From contig JAAYCO010000222.1 in assembly GCA_012729725.1 (NCBI GenBank), positions 1 to 46,435 of the forward strand: 46,435 nucleotides of DNA, read 5' to 3'. Positions 31,527 to 41,323 of the stretch are shown one piece after another (positions within the stretch are counted from its first letter, which is position 1; the number at the start of each line of letters is the position of its first letter). Both the position numbers and the translations under genes were made by a program. The notes beneath the pieces are model-generated. The model saw only the letters and a program-made list of their open reading frames with translations. It searched no databases and was not told where the DNA came from. Source of the DNA: Planctomycetota bacterium (GTDB taxonomy: Bacteria; Planctomycetota; Phycisphaerae; SM23-33).

Positions 31527-32573
31527 TCACAAATCAAATATGCGAAACAGCCAGTTGGTTCTTCCCGTGTCGATGCGAACCCGCGCGGAGACGCCGGGCG
31601 TCGGGCAAAGACCTCTGAAATCGGTGATTGTCGCCTCGGCGTAAAAAACGCCGTCTCCGGTGGCCTGCGGACTGACAACAGGCAATATCCTGCTGATGAC
31701 CGCCTTGAACGGGCGGCGGATCAAGCCGGTCTGTGCGGCAAGCTCCACCTCCAGGGCCTGCCCCGGCTGGATGTACATGATCTTCCGCTCGGGCAGCTTG
31801 AGCTTGACAACCCAACTGCTGGTGTCGAAAACCTGGCCCAGGACGTGCTCGGGTTTGACAACCTCGCCAATCTCAAACCTGTGAAAGTACACCTGCCCGC
31901 TGAGCGGCGAAACAATCTTCCGGGCCAGCACAGCCTCATGATGGCGGGCGACAAGGCTCTGGGCGGCAAGTATCTCATCCCGCAGAACCTGGGCTTCCTT
32001 GGCCATTAACTCGTCCTGCGGCAGTTGCAGTTCATTCAGTTGGCTCTGCGCCAGCGAAACCTCCAGCACTGCCTGGTTTATCTCTGCTGGACTGACCGCC
32101 CCCGCGACAGCAGCCCTCATCTTCTCAAGCTTGTCCTGACCCAGCTGAAGGCGCAGCTGCACCTGCTGTATCTGCTCGGCGTTTTTCTTCTTCAGTATCT
32201 CCTGGTTGCTGAGCACGTATTCGAGCCTGCTGCGCTTGGCGTTGAGTTCCTGAAGGGACTGCTCATAGGCCAGTTGCTGGGCGGAATCGCGAAGCTGTAT
32301 CAGCGTGTCGCCCTCGTTGACCGTCGCGCCTTGATGAGCCACGCATTCCTGGATAACGCCTTCGACAGACGGGCGAATCTCCGCTTCCTGGTCGGTCATA
32401 AGATAGCCGCTGCCGTCAACCCACCTTGTCGTTGGAACAAGCACAGCCGCAACGACCAGCGCCACGAGTGCGATCATCGTGTAGAGAACGAACCGTTTGA
32501 AGGTCAGGCCGCCTCTGCGGGGGGTGCGAGGAGGTCTTCCGGTTTGGGGGCCCTTGGTGTCAGTATCAGACAT
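31527..32573 (-). CDS. HlyD-type membrane fusion protein
   Basis: The 348-residue adaptor has a cytoplasmic tail, one membrane anchor (about 28-48, VLYTMIALVALVVAAVLVP), a biotinyl-lipoyl half (GVIQECVAHQGATVNEGD...), long coiled-coil helices (about 100-215), the second lipoyl half (KIVSPLSGQVYFHRFEIGEVV) and a beta-barrel domain. In export systems such adaptors link an inner-membrane pump to an outer-membrane channel. It is the third gene of the exporter operon, 18 bases after the second ABC gene, with GGAG five bases before ATG. No TolC-like channel is adjacent. Confidence 0.9.
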   Translation of the reverse strand: MSDTDTKGPQTGRPPRTPRRGGLTFKRFVLYTMIALVALVVAAVLVPTTRWVDGSGYLMTDQEAEIRPSVEGVIQECVAHQGATVNEGDTLIQLRDSAQQLAYEQSLQELNAKRSRLEYVLSNQEILKKKNAEQIQQVQLRLQLGQDKLEKMRAAVAGAVSPAEINQAVLEVSLAQSQLNELQLPQDELMAKEAQVLRDEILAAQSLVARHHEAVLARKIVSPLSGQVYFHRFEIGEVVKPEHVLGQVFDTSSWVVKLKLPERKIMYIQPGQALEVELAAQTGLIRRPFKAVISRILPVVSPQATGDGVFYAEATITDFRGLCPTPGVSARVRIDTGRTNWLFRIFDL

Positions 32574-32591
32574 CTGTTCTCCAAATACTTT

Positions 32592-34547
32592 CTAACCCGC
32601 AACAAGCGAGGTGGATTCCGCCTGTTGCGCACAAAGATCCGCCAGAAGACCGCCGCGATCCATCAGTTCCTGGGGATTGCCCATTTCGACGATCTTGCCG
32701 CTTTTGAGCATGATAACCAGGTCGCACCGCATGGCAATCGAGACTCGCTGTGAAACCAGGATGACGGTCCTGCCCTTCAGGGCGGTCTCGAAGCCGTGCA
32801 TCAGCTTGGCCTCTGTCTCGGCGTCAAGGGCCGAGGTGCAGTCGTCCAGCACCAGCACCTTGGGGTTGTAAAGCAGCACTCTAGCCAGGTTCAGGCGCTG
32901 CTTCTGTCCGCCGGAGAGATTGAGCCCGCGCTCAGACGTCATGGTCTGGTACCGGTCGGGCAGGCGCTCGATGAACTCGTGAATCCTTGCGAACTGGGCG
33001 GAGGCGATGATGTCCCGGCGGAAGGCGCCTTCCGATCCGTAGCGAATATTGTCGTCAATCGTTCCATCGAAGATCACCGGCTCCTGCGGCACAAAACCCA
33101 CCAGCCCGCGAAGATCCGCCAGCTTGAACTCGCGAATGTCAGACCCGTTCATGCGGACGGTTCCGACGGTGGGGTCATAAATGCGGCACGCAAGCTTGGC
33201 CAGGGTTGTCTTGCCCGAACCGCTTGGACCCATTATGCAGAGGCTTTGCCCGGCGGGCAGGCTGAACGTAACATTTTGAAGCACCGGCTCCTCGCCGCCG
33301 CCGTACGTGAAGCTGACATTGCTGAAGTCTATCCGCGGCGCTTCTTCGGGCAGGTCTCGCGGGGTCAGCGGCTCAAGCAGTGCAATGGGCTCGTCCAGAA
33401 CGCCCATTACTTTTGTCGCCACAGCGCGCAGCCTGTGAACCATGCCGGCCAGTTGACTAAGGCTGGATATCGGGCTGAACATCTGGCCCGCAGCCGCATA
33501 GAACAGCAGCAGATTGCCGGTGGTCAACACGCCGTCTCGCACGCGCAACGCGCCAAGCCACAGCACGGCAACCATGCAGACGCCGCTGATGATGCCGCAA
33601 CTGACCACGAAGAACGTGCCAAGAAGCTGCGCGCCAAGCGTGTTGCGGATGATCGGCCTGACACGCCTGACAAGGTCCACAGCCTCGAATGTTTCACGAA
33701 CAAACGACTTCACTACGTAGAAGTTTCGAACCCGGTTGTTGATGTGGGCGTCCAGCAGACCCTGGCGCTCTCGCAGGTTGCGGTGCAAGGTCTTGAGTTG
33801 CGGGTGAAACAGCCTGTAGGCAGCTGCGTACGTGGGAAGTGCAATGAAGACCACCACCGAAAGACCGGGATCTATGCTCAGAAGGATGATTATTCCCACA
33901 AGCACCTGAAGGATGCTGCCCGGAACGTTTACCAGAAGATGCATGGCGCTTTGCTGCACGACCTGCACATCCGAGAACAGGTGAGTCATCAGGTAGCCCG
34001 TCGAGTGCTTGTCGTGGTAACTCATCGGCAGGGTCTGGAGCTTGTAGAACAGCCGCTGGCGAAGCAGGTATTGCAGGCGAAGGCCAACCGTAATCACCTG
34101 GTTCCAAAGAACTATGTTGAAAACGCGGTCTGCAAGGACTATGCCGAACATCAGCACGACCAGCCACGAAAGCCGGTGAAGCTTCTGCGCGTTGCTCAGG
34201 CCGGGCTTATCGTCAAGCTGGCGCGTCCACGAGTTCCTTGCCCGATCGTCTTCAAGCGAGAATCTCTGATTCTCCCAGCCCGGCTCGACGTACTGCGCCT
34301 TGTCCGACTGGTACTTGATCAAATCGATCTGCACGATTTCGTCTGCGATGTACCGGCTGGACCACGCATAGCAGAAAATGGTCATGTGAACCGCAAGCGT
34401 CAGGATGACAGCCACCAGCAACCTGGGCCAGTGAGGCAGCATGTATCGGCGGAAAAGCTCGGTCATTGCGCCGGCGCGCACCGGTCGTGATTTGACCCTG
34501 ATCGGGGGCTCATTGAGCATTGCCATGAAGTCCTTGAACCACGACAT
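32592..34547 (-). CDS. ABC exporter half-transporter with degenerate ATP site motifs
   Basis: The 651-residue protein has about six membrane segments (35-345) and a nucleotide-binding domain (from about 400). Walker A is MGPSGSGKTT and the signature is canonical LSGGQKQR. The Walker B end reads VLDDCTSALD, with Asp where the catalytic Glu belongs, and the switch segment reads VSQRVS, with Gln for the H-loop His. These two changes are known from the non-hydrolysing half of heterodimeric exporters such as TM287/288. A long polar insert (about 72-125) follows the first membrane segment and probably faces outside. It starts on the TGATG overlap with the upstream ABC gene, which would be its partner. 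Substrate unknown. Confidence 0.92.
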   Translation of the reverse strand: MSWFKDFMAMLNEPPIRVKSRPVRAGAMTELFRRYMLPHWPRLLVAVILTLAVHMTIFCYAWSSRYIADEIVQIDLIKYQSDKAQYVEPGWENQRFSLEDDRARNSWTRQLDDKPGLSNAQKLHRLSWLVVLMFGIVLADRVFNIVLWNQVITVGLRLQYLLRQRLFYKLQTLPMSYHDKHSTGYLMTHLFSDVQVVQQSAMHLLVNVPGSILQVLVGIIILLSIDPGLSVVVFIALPTYAAAYRLFHPQLKTLHRNLRERQGLLDAHINNRVRNFYVVKSFVRETFEAVDLVRRVRPIIRNTLGAQLLGTFFVVSCGIISGVCMVAVLWLGALRVRDGVLTTGNLLLFYAAAGQMFSPISSLSQLAGMVHRLRAVATKVMGVLDEPIALLEPLTPRDLPEEAPRIDFSNVSFTYGGGEEPVLQNVTFSLPAGQSLCIMGPSGSGKTTLAKLACRIYDPTVGTVRMNGSDIREFKLADLRGLVGFVPQEPVIFDGTIDDNIRYGSEGAFRRDIIASAQFARIHEFIERLPDRYQTMTSERGLNLSGGQKQRLNLARVLLYNPKVLVLDDCTSALDAETEAKLMHGFETALKGRTVILVSQRVSIAMRCDLVIMLKSGKIVEMGNPQELMDRGGLLADLCAQQAESTSLVAG

Positions 34548-36307
34548 CAGGCAGTCCTCACAATACCGGCGTGATCGGTCTGGGTTGTGTACAGGAATTT
34601 GTACCTGCCGTCCGGCCTGGCCATCAGCTCGGCGTGCGTTCCCTGTTCAAGCACCTGCCCGCCGTCCATCACGACAATAAGGTCGGAATTGACGATCGTG
34701 CTCAGGCGATGGGCAATGACAAAGCAGGTGCGGTCCGCCATGACGCGCTCCATCGCGATCTGGATAAGCTTTTCGCTGTGCGTATCCAGCGAACTTGTGG
34801 CCTCGTCAAGAATCAGGATCGTCGGGTTGGCGAGAATGGCCCTGGCTATGCACAGCCGCTGTCGCTCGCCGACGGACAACGTGACGAATTCGGCGCCCAG
34901 CCTGCTGTCAAGCCCGTGTTCGAGCCTGTCAAGCACCCCTCCAAGCTCGGCCATCCTGGCGGCCCGCTCAAGATCCTTGCGCGAGGCCTTGGGGTTGCCG
35001 TAGCCGATGTTCTCGCCGAGCGTGGCGTCGAAGATGATCGGCTCCTGAGGCACCATCGCGATGCACCGCCTGTAGGCGTGAATGTCCAGAGAGTTGATGT
35101 CCTTGCCGTCGATCAGAAGCCTGCCGTCGGTGATCTTGTGGTAGCGATAGATCAGGTTAACCAGCGTCGTCTTGCCGCAACCCGTCTGGCCCACAAGGGC
35201 AACCGTCTGCCCCGCTCGAACATGCAGGCACAGATCGCGAAGGACCGGCTTGCCTTCCTCATACTGGAAATTGACGTGGTCAAAAACCACTTCGCCCCTA
35301 ACCTTGGCCAGCCTCAGGCCGTGGACTTCGGGAATGTCTTTTTCGGCGTTCATCAGCTCGAAGATGCGATCGAGGCTCACAGACGCCTGCTGCAACTGGT
35401 TGGACAATTCCGCAAGCATCGAAGCGGGGTACAGCAGGCGAAAGCTGAACGCCGTCATCGCCGTCACCGCCCCGTATGTCAGTTCGCCTCTGATCACCAG
35501 CAGAGTGCCGACGACTATGATCAGGACGTAGTTGCCCCACGTGATGGCGCCCGAGATTACGTTATAGGTGAGGTTAGTGGTCCTGAACCTGTGAAACACG
35601 CGTTCAGCCAGGAAATTCCGCTTGATGAAATTGCGGCTCTCGAACCGTTCACGATTAAAGCTTTTCACCACAAGCGTGCCGGCAAGGCGTTCCTGGGAAT
35701 AAGCGCTGAGGCGGTCCATCTTACGGCGGTACCGGCGCTGGATCTTGCGTATCCGCGGCACCATGATTCTGTAGTTGATGAGATACAGCAGAATGCCGGC
35801 GAACATCATCAGCGTCAGCTTGACGCTCATGGTCAGCATGATGCTGACCATGATCAAGCCTGTGACAACCTGCACAAGCAGTTGGGGCGTGTTGTTGGTA
35901 AGCAGGTTCTGGATCTGGTTCACATCGCCCCTGATGCGTTCCATGATCTTGCCAGTCGTAGCTTCCTGAATGTACTGGCAGTGCAGCTTGTGGACGTGGC
36001 GGTAAAGATCGAGCCTGATGTCAAAGACAACCCGCTGTCCAAGCAGGGTTATGGTGTAGTCGCTGGCGATTCGGCAAACCGCCGATGCAAAAGGCAACGC
36101 AAGGAAGAACAGCATCAAGGGGGCAAGCAGATGATAGCTGCCAAGCGAGATCACATTGTCGATCAGGATTGCGATGACCAGCGGAGAACCCAGATCGACA
36201 AGCATTATTCCGAGCATCGCAAGGAGGGACAGGATCATCCGCTTGCGGTGCCGGCGCAGAATTTTCAGGATGTATGAAAAATGGGACATTGTGGATGCCG
36301 GAATCAT
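34547..36307 (-). CDS. ABC exporter half-transporter, catalytically intact
   Basis: The 586-residue protein has six membrane segments (about 20-310) and a nucleotide-binding domain with Walker A GQTGCGKTT, Walker B ILDEATSSLD (catalytic Glu present) and the H-loop AHRLS. Its signature is LSVGERQR instead of LSGGQ. Together with the degenerate Walker B and H-loop of the next gene, this gives one consensus and one degenerate ATP site, as in heterodimeric exporters. It is the first gene of the operon. The start may be ATG 36307 or ATG 36289 (six residues shorter); neither has a strong Shine-Dalgarno. Substrate could be a drug, lipid or peptide. Confidence 0.92.
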   Translation of the reverse strand: MIPASTMSHFSYILKILRRHRKRMILSLLAMLGIMLVDLGSPLVIAILIDNVISLGSYHLLAPLMLFFLALPFASAVCRIASDYTITLLGQRVVFDIRLDLYRHVHKLHCQYIQEATTGKIMERIRGDVNQIQNLLTNNTPQLLVQVVTGLIMVSIMLTMSVKLTLMMFAGILLYLINYRIMVPRIRKIQRRYRRKMDRLSAYSQERLAGTLVVKSFNRERFESRNFIKRNFLAERVFHRFRTTNLTYNVISGAITWGNYVLIIVVGTLLVIRGELTYGAVTAMTAFSFRLLYPASMLAELSNQLQQASVSLDRIFELMNAEKDIPEVHGLRLAKVRGEVVFDHVNFQYEEGKPVLRDLCLHVRAGQTVALVGQTGCGKTTLVNLIYRYHKITDGRLLIDGKDINSLDIHAYRRCIAMVPQEPIIFDATLGENIGYGNPKASRKDLERAARMAELGGVLDRLEHGLDSRLGAEFVTLSVGERQRLCIARAILANPTILILDEATSSLDTHSEKLIQIAMERVMADRTCFVIAHRLSTIVNSDLIVVMDGGQVLEQGTHAELMARPDGRYKFLYTTQTDHAGIVRTA

Positions 36308-36756
36308 GAACTCGTCTTTGATGTGACGGGGCCGACAAGCGCCGGCCGATGACTATGATTCGATGCCGGCTCCCCAAATCGAGGCCAACCTGCCAAAGAA
36401 AAGCCTTCGGCATGGAGCTTCAACAGCAGTCGAGCTGTAGTGCGCGAACGGCCTCTGATTCGCACTAGCGACTGCCTCGGACAAACATTGCCAGTCTCTG
36501 ATAACCAACATCCTGGCGCCTAACCATTTACGGCAAAGCGGCTTCATATACCTTACAACACGAACGAAAGCATATGGTAATTCTATCCTAACATGTTTTT
36601 TCGGCACTGGCGAGGTTTTGACTTAACAGAAGAAGAAAATGGTTTGTCAGAATCGCCCATCGCCCGAAGCGTCCCCGCACGACTCGGCGCATATCTGTCC
36701 GCACTTGAAGCTTTCCATTGTCTGGAGTAATCCCCGCGCGTTATCATCACGTAGCC
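36308..36756. other. AT-richer gap without a convincing gene
   Basis: About 450 bases separate the exporter operon from the restriction-modification genes, both divergent from here. Composition is visibly more AT-rich than the surroundings between about 36540 and 36660. The gap presumably holds the promoters for both sides. An 84-codon frame on the minus strand (36353-36607) starts with GTG after a run of A and has no recognisable content, so I do not call it. No direct repeat or tRNA end was seen to mark an insertion boundary. Confidence 0.5.
36718..36747 (+). promoter_or_regulatory. Promoter of the cytosine methyltransferase, leaderless type
   Basis: TTGTCT (36718-36723), 18 bases, TATCAT (36742-36747), then nine bases to ATG 36757. 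No Shine-Dalgarno lies before the ATG. An in-frame TTG at 36718 is the first base of the -35 box and therefore an unlikely start. Confidence 0.45.
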
Positions 36757-37962
36757 ATGGCCATCTTCCAACAACCTCAAGATCAGGGTCAGACACGGAC
36801 GGCAGGCGACGCTCTGGAATTTTTCGCGGGCATCGGACTGGTGCGCCTTGGCCTTGAGGCGGCAGACTGGCGGGTGGTTTTCGCCAACGACAACGATCCC
36901 GCCAAGAGAGAGATGTACGACGCCCATTTCGGGCAGGCCCAAAGCCATTTCGAACTGGGCGATATTCACCGCCTGTCGGACGAGGCAGTTCCCGACGCCA
37001 CGCTTGCCACCGCCTCTTTTCCATGCACCGACCTATCCCTGGCGGGAATGAGACAAGGCCTGGAGGGAAAACAGTCTTCGGCCTTCTTTGGCTTCACCAG
37101 GATTCTAAAGAACATGCGGGACCGTCGGCCTCCTCTGATCCTGCTTGAAAACGTGGTGGGCTTTTTGTCGTCCAGGGATGGCGCCGACTTCGAAACAGCC
37201 ACCAGAACGCTCAACGATCTGGGTTACATGTTGGATGTTTTCGTCCTGGACGCCAAGTGGTTCGTCCCTCAGAGCAGGCCCAGGTTGTTCATTGTGGGCT
37301 CACAAATACCGAACGAAGATGGCGCATCGACGACAGTTGAAGATCTGGTGACGACGCGTCTGCGCCCTGAGCCAGTCGTACGCTTCATAGAGGCTCATCC
37401 CGAGATGCGATGGAACATACGAAAGCTGCCATTTCCTCCGGTAGCGTCTCGGAAGTCGCTCACGGACATATTGGAGGATTTGCCTCCCGAGGCTCCGGAA
37501 TGGTGGGATGCCCAACGGGCCGAGTACCTGCTCAACCAGATGAGCGAACGGCATAAAGCGATCGCGATGAGCTGGATGAACCTCTCGTCGTGGACGTACG
37601 GAACCGTTTTCCGCAGAGTGAGAATGCAAGCCGACGGCAAGAAGAGGTCGATGGGCGAGCTGCGCTACGACGGTCTGGCCGGATGTCTCAGGACGCCAAA
37701 GGGAGGCAGCGGCAGACAGATTCTGTTCAAGGCGGGGTATGGCACATATGCAGCACGGCTGCTGACGCCCAGAGAGTGCGCGCGCCTCATGGGAGCCGAT
37801 GACTTCAGAATCACCGTTCCGCTGAACCAAGCGCTATTCGGCTTCGGCGACGCCGTGTGCGTTCCGGCCATAAAGTGGATAGCGGAGAACTATCTCAATC
37901 ATCTCGTAAATAACGCCACACTCCGCCGAGGGCATGCTCCCTGCATGGTGACTGCTTCATGA
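36757..37962 (+). CDS. DNA (cytosine-5) methyltransferase
   Basis: The 401-residue enzyme transfers a methyl group from S-adenosylmethionine to cytosine C5 in DNA. Motif I is EFFAGIGLVRLGLE, motif IV ASFPCTDLSLAG with the catalytic Cys at C90, motif VI LLENVVGF, motif VIII SRPRLFIVGS, and motif X GDAVCVPAIKWIAENY. The variable target-recognition region lies between about 200 and 310, and the recognition sequence cannot be read from it. Its stop overlaps the next gene by four bases (ATGA). The companion endonuclease and Vsr make this a type II restriction-modification unit. Confidence 0.95.
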   Translation: MAIFQQPQDQGQTRTAGDALEFFAGIGLVRLGLEAADWRVVFANDNDPAKREMYDAHFGQAQSHFELGDIHRLSDEAVPDATLATASFPCTDLSLAGMRQGLEGKQSSAFFGFTRILKNMRDRRPPLILLENVVGFLSSRDGADFETATRTLNDLGYMLDVFVLDAKWFVPQSRPRLFIVGSQIPNEDGASTTVEDLVTTRLRPEPVVRFIEAHPEMRWNIRKLPFPPVASRKSLTDILEDLPPEAPEWWDAQRAEYLLNQMSERHKAIAMSWMNLSSWTYGTVFRRVRMQADGKKRSMGELRYDGLAGCLRTPKGGSGRQILFKAGYGTYAARLLTPRECARLMGADDFRITVPLNQALFGFGDAVCVPAIKWIAENYLNHLVNNATLRRGHAPCMVTAS

Positions 37963-38930
37963 CTCCATCATCTCTGGAAGATACTGGATTTGAAAAGTGG
38001 TTCCTGGGCTTGAAGCCCCAAAAGCAGTACTGCGGTCTTCCAGCCAAAGGCACGATAGCCGCCGCGCTGGTTGTGCTGGAGCGACTGAGGGAACAGTGCG
38101 ATCTGCGGATGGCTTCACATTTGACAAAAGGGGGCGCTCAGATCGCCGGACTCACCTCTTCATCATTGGGCAAGATACTTGCCCGGTTCGGCGAGAGCAG
38201 GAAGTTTCCTAGCGAGGCTGGAAGAACAAACCGGGGCAACAATCAGCCAATAAACGATTTGCTGGAAGCGCTTGAAGCAGCGGGCTTTGGCGGTCTCGCA
38301 TGCTCGGACAGGAATTCGCTCATCAACGCAATGCAGAAGAAGCTCGTCGGCGTGATTGGCGAGTACTACAAGCTTGAGCGGCTTCGTTTTGAGTATGATC
38401 CCGCCAGCCCCGTGCGAGTCGTTATAGCCAGCATTCTGGAGATCGCCGCACGAAGAAATCAGAGTGGTCCCGTCGCCCAGCATCTGGTGGGCGCGAAACT
38501 TGCCTTGAGGTTTCCTGATTTGACCGTTGATTGCTTTCCCTACAGCGCTGCCGATGATCAATCAGGAAGGGCCGGGGACTTCAGAATAGGGAATACGGCG
38601 TTTCATGTGACTGTTGCGCCCAACTTGGGGCACGTAGCGCGCTGCGAAAAGAACATAAGCGAAGGCTTGGCCGTATTCCTGCTGGTCTGCGAATCGAAGG
38701 TAAGTGCGGCAAAGGCCCTTCTGGAAACCAGGAATCTGCAGAATATGGTTGCAGCTGAATCTGTGGAGTCTTTCGTAGGTCAGAACATCTCCGAGCTTGC
38801 CAAGTTCACATCTGACGGGCGATCGAGCATGATGGCGCAATTGCTCGAGAACTTCAATAATCGAATCAGGCTTGCTGAAACCGATCTTTCCCTGTTGATC
38901 GAGATCCCGTCCGCCCTGCGCTGGGAGTAG
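37959..38930 (+). CDS. DUF4928 protein, probable type II restriction endonuclease
   Basis: The 323-residue protein resembles the DUF4928 family regularly found between a C5-methyltransferase gene and vsr. The clearest family block is GRAGDFRIGNTAFHVTVAP near residues 205-223. It may be a variant of the PD-(D/E)XK core, with Asp in GDF and a following beta strand lacking the usual ExK. Nuclease activity is thus inferred from context, not shown. It starts on the ATGA overlap with the methyltransferase and is followed four bases later by vsr. Confidence 0.8.
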   Translation: MTPSSLEDTGFEKWFLGLKPQKQYCGLPAKGTIAAALVVLERLREQCDLRMASHLTKGGAQIAGLTSSSLGKILARFGESRKFPSEAGRTNRGNNQPINDLLEALEAAGFGGLACSDRNSLINAMQKKLVGVIGEYYKLERLRFEYDPASPVRVVIASILEIAARRNQSGPVAQHLVGAKLALRFPDLTVDCFPYSAADDQSGRAGDFRIGNTAFHVTVAPNLGHVARCEKNISEGLAVFLLVCESKVSAAKALLETRNLQNMVAAESVESFVGQNISELAKFTSDGRSSMMAQLLENFNNRIRLAETDLSLLIEIPSALRWE

Positions 38931-38934
38931 GAGT

Positions 38935-39378
38935 TTGGACAAGGTTTCTTCGACTCAGCGGAGTTGGATCATGTCAAGAGTGCGGTCCCAAAACAGCCAG
39001 GCTGAGTTGGTTGTTCGCAGACTTATCTACTCGATGGGCTTCAGATACCGGTTGCACCGGAAAGACCTGCCCGGAAAACCAGATATCGTTCTTGCCAGAT
39101 TGAAGTGCGTTGTATTTGTGAATGGGTGCTTCTGGCACCAGCACAGATGCAAGCGCGGCAACAGGAGGCCCGCCTCCAACCGGGAGTACTGGATCAAAAA
39201 GCTCCAGCGGAATGTCAGCAGAGACCGCCTGAACATCGCCAAGCTCAAGAAGCAGGGCTGGGCTGTGCTGGTGGTTTGGGAATGTCAGACAGCCCAGCGC
39301 GGCGGCGAGCGTTTGAAGAGGGTCGTGTCGAAGTTCCTGGCGAATCGGGGCCAGCGGCCGATAAAGGCCAGACCGTAG
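38935..39378 (+). CDS. vsr: Very short patch repair endonuclease
   Basis: The 147-residue enzyme nicks 5' to the T of T:G mismatches that arise by deamination of 5-methylcytosine, so it protects sites of the neighbouring methyltransferase. Family marks are SRVRSQNSQAELVVRRL near the N-terminus, GKPDIVL with catalytic D50, FVNGCFWHQHRC with zinc and catalytic residues (C65, H68, H70, C72) and NREYWIKKLQRN. The start is TTG 38935 with GGGAG or AGGAG overlapping the previous stop. The stop codon lies inside the hairpin shared with dnaK. Confidence 0.93.
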   Translation: MDKVSSTQRSWIMSRVRSQNSQAELVVRRLIYSMGFRYRLHRKDLPGKPDIVLARLKCVVFVNGCFWHQHRCKRGNRRPASNREYWIKKLQRNVSRDRLNIAKLKKQGWAVLVVWECQTAQRGGERLKRVVSKFLANRGQRPIKARP

Positions 39379-39401
39379 CTGGTCGCGCCGACCAGCTACG
39401 G
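39373..39401. terminator. Hairpin between vsr and dnaK
   Basis: A perfect 12-bp stem (39373-39384 with 39390-39401) with a five-base loop lies 15 bases downstream of the dnaK stop and includes the end of vsr. On the minus strand it is followed by TCTGGCCTTTA. It can stop both convergent transcripts, although the T-run is weak. Confidence 0.7.
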
Positions 39402-39415
39402 CCCTGCCTGTGATG

Positions 39416-41323
39416 CTATTCCTTCACTTCGTATTCGGCGTCGATAACGTCGTCGCCGCCGTTTTTCTTTTCCTGCTTGGGCTCGCCCTGGGGCGGCGCT
39501 GAAGGACCAGCGGAAGGCGCCTGCTTGTACATCTGCTCGGCGATCTTGTGCGACGCCTGTTCAAGGTTCTCCATCGAACGCTTGATCGACTGCGCATCGT
39601 CGGTCTTAAGAGCGTCCTTGAGGGCGGAAATCGCCGACTCGACGTTCGACCGGTCGCCGGCGGAGACTTTTTCGCCCTGGTCCTTGAGAAGCTTCTCCAT
39701 CTGATAGGCCATCGAGTCGCCCTGGTTCTTCAGGTCCACCAGCTCGCGGCGCTTCTTGTCTTCGTCAGCGTGGGATTCAGCGTCCTTCTTCATCCGCTCC
39801 ACTTCCGCCTTGTCCAGGCCGGTCGAACCCTTGATCTCGATTGACTGATGCACACCCGTTGCAAGATCCTTGGCCGAGACGCTCAGAATGCCGTTGGTGT
39901 CGATGCTGAAGGTCACCTCGACCTGCGGCATGCCGCGTGGCGCGGGCGGAATGCCCGTCAGGTTGAACCGCCCAAGCGTGCGGTTGTCGCGGGCAAATTC
40001 GCGCTCGCCTTGAAGCACGTGAATGGTCACTTCGGTCTGGTTGTCGGCCGCGGTGGAGAATGTTTCTTTCTTCTCCGTCGGAATCGTGGTGTTGCGCTCG
40101 ATGAGCTTGGTCATCACGCCGCCGAGGGTTTCAACGCCCAGGCTCAGCGGGGTGACATCCAGCAGCACCATCTGTTCTTCGACTTCGCCGCCGATGATGC
40201 CCGCCTGCACGGCTGCGCCAATGGCGACCGCCTCGTCGGGGTTCACCGACTTGTTGGGCTCTTTGCGGAAGATGTCCTTGACGATTTCGCGCACCTTTGG
40301 AACTCGCGTCGAGCCGCCGACAAGAATGACTTCGTTCACATCATCCGGCGTAAGTTTGGCGTCGCTGATGGCCTGCTTGCACGGATTGACAAGCCTGTTG
40401 AAAACAGGCTCGCACAGCTGCTCGAACTTGGCCCTGCTCAGCGTCATGGTCATGTGCTTGGGGCCTTCGGCAGTGGCGGTGATGAAGGGAAGGTTGATGT
40501 TGGCTTCCATGGCCGTGGACAGCTCGCACTTTGCCTTCTCGGCGGCTTCCTTCAATCGCTGCAGCGCCATGGCGTCCTTGCGAAGGTCTATACCCTCGGC
40601 GCGCTTGAACTCGTCGGCAAGGTAGTTGATCAGTATTTCGTCCAGATCGTCGCCGCCCAGATGGGTGTCGCCGTTGATGCTGAGGACTTCAAAGACGTTA
40701 TCGCCTATGTCCAGTATCGAAACGTCGAGAGTGCCGCCGCCGAAGTCGAAAACGGCGACCTTTTCGTTCTTGTTCTTGCCCAGTCCATAAGCAAGCGCTG
40801 CCGCCGTCGGCTCGGGAAGGATTCGCTCGACCTTGAACCCGGCAATCTCGCCTGCCTCTTTCGTGGCTTGGCGCTGGGAATCGTTGAAATAGGCAGGCAC
40901 GGTAATAACCGCTCGCTGGACCGTGTCGCCGAGGTAATCCTCAGCCGTCTTCTTGAGATCGCGCAGGGTCATGGCGCTGATCTCCTGGGGCGTGTACTGC
41001 TTTCCGCGCACTCGCACGGCAACGGGGTCGTTGGCCTCGCCAACCACTTCGTACGGAACCATCTTCTCTTCGCTGGCTACTTCATTGTGGCGTCGGCCCA
41101 TGAACCGCTTGATCGAAAACACGGTGTTCGTGGGGTTTGTAACCTGCTGATGCCTGGCGGGTTGACCCACCAGCCGCTCGCCCTTGTCCGTAAACGCCAC
41201 GACCGAAGGCGTAAGCCGACTGCCCTGCTGGTTAATCAGCACCTTAGGGTTGGCGCCTTCCATAATCGCCACAACGCTGTTCGTCGTGCCCAGATCTATA
41301 CCGATAATCTTGTTTGTAGCCAT
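39416..41323 (-). CDS. dnaK: Chaperone DnaK (Hsp70)
   Basis: The 635-residue chaperone has an N-terminal ATPase domain ([55 protein letters not shown]) and a substrate-binding domain (about 390-510) followed by a helical lid and a disordered tail ending in [11 protein letters not shown]. It cycles ATP with DnaJ and GrpE, whose genes are not adjacent. The ATG at 41323 has only a weak purine stretch as ribosome site. Upstream lie a TATAAT box and a short dyad. Confidence 0.98.
   Translation of the reverse strand: MATNKIIGIDLGTTNSVVAIMEGANPKVLINQQGSRLTPSVVAFTDKGERLVGQPARHQQVTNPTNTVFSIKRFMGRRHNEVASEEKMVPYEVVGEANDPVAVRVRGKQYTPQEISAMTLRDLKKTAEDYLGDTVQRAVITVPAYFNDSQRQATKEAGEIAGFKVERILPEPTAAALAYGLGKNKNEKVAVFDFGGGTLDVSILDIGDNVFEVLSINGDTHLGGDDLDEILINYLADEFKRAEGIDLRKDAMALQRLKEAAEKAKCELSTAMEANINLPFITATAEGPKHMTMTLSRAKFEQLCEPVFNRLVNPCKQAISDAKLTPDDVNEVILVGGSTRVPKVREIVKDIFRKEPNKSVNPDEAVAIGAAVQAGIIGGEVEEQMVLLDVTPLSLGVETLGGVMTKLIERNTTIPTEKKETFSTAADNQTEVTIHVLQGEREFARDNRTLGRFNLTGIPPAPRGMPQVEVTFSIDTNGILSVSAKDLATGVHQSIEIKGSTGLDKAEVERMKKDAESHADEDKKRRELVDLKNQGDSMAYQMEKLLKDQGEKVSAGDRSNVESAISALKDALKTDDAQSIKRSMENLEQASHKIAEQMYKQAPSAGPSAPPQGEPKQEKKNGGDDVIDAEYEVKE

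Noticed and set aside
32796-36277. Two 560-plus-codon open frames antisense to the ABC genes
   Set aside because: They mirror conserved transporter domains on the other strand and lack any recognisable motif or ribosome site.
36353-36607. 84-codon frame on the minus strand in the gap before the methyltransferase
   Set aside because: No family, GTG after a poly-A stretch, no ribosome site; codon use does not look like the neighbours.
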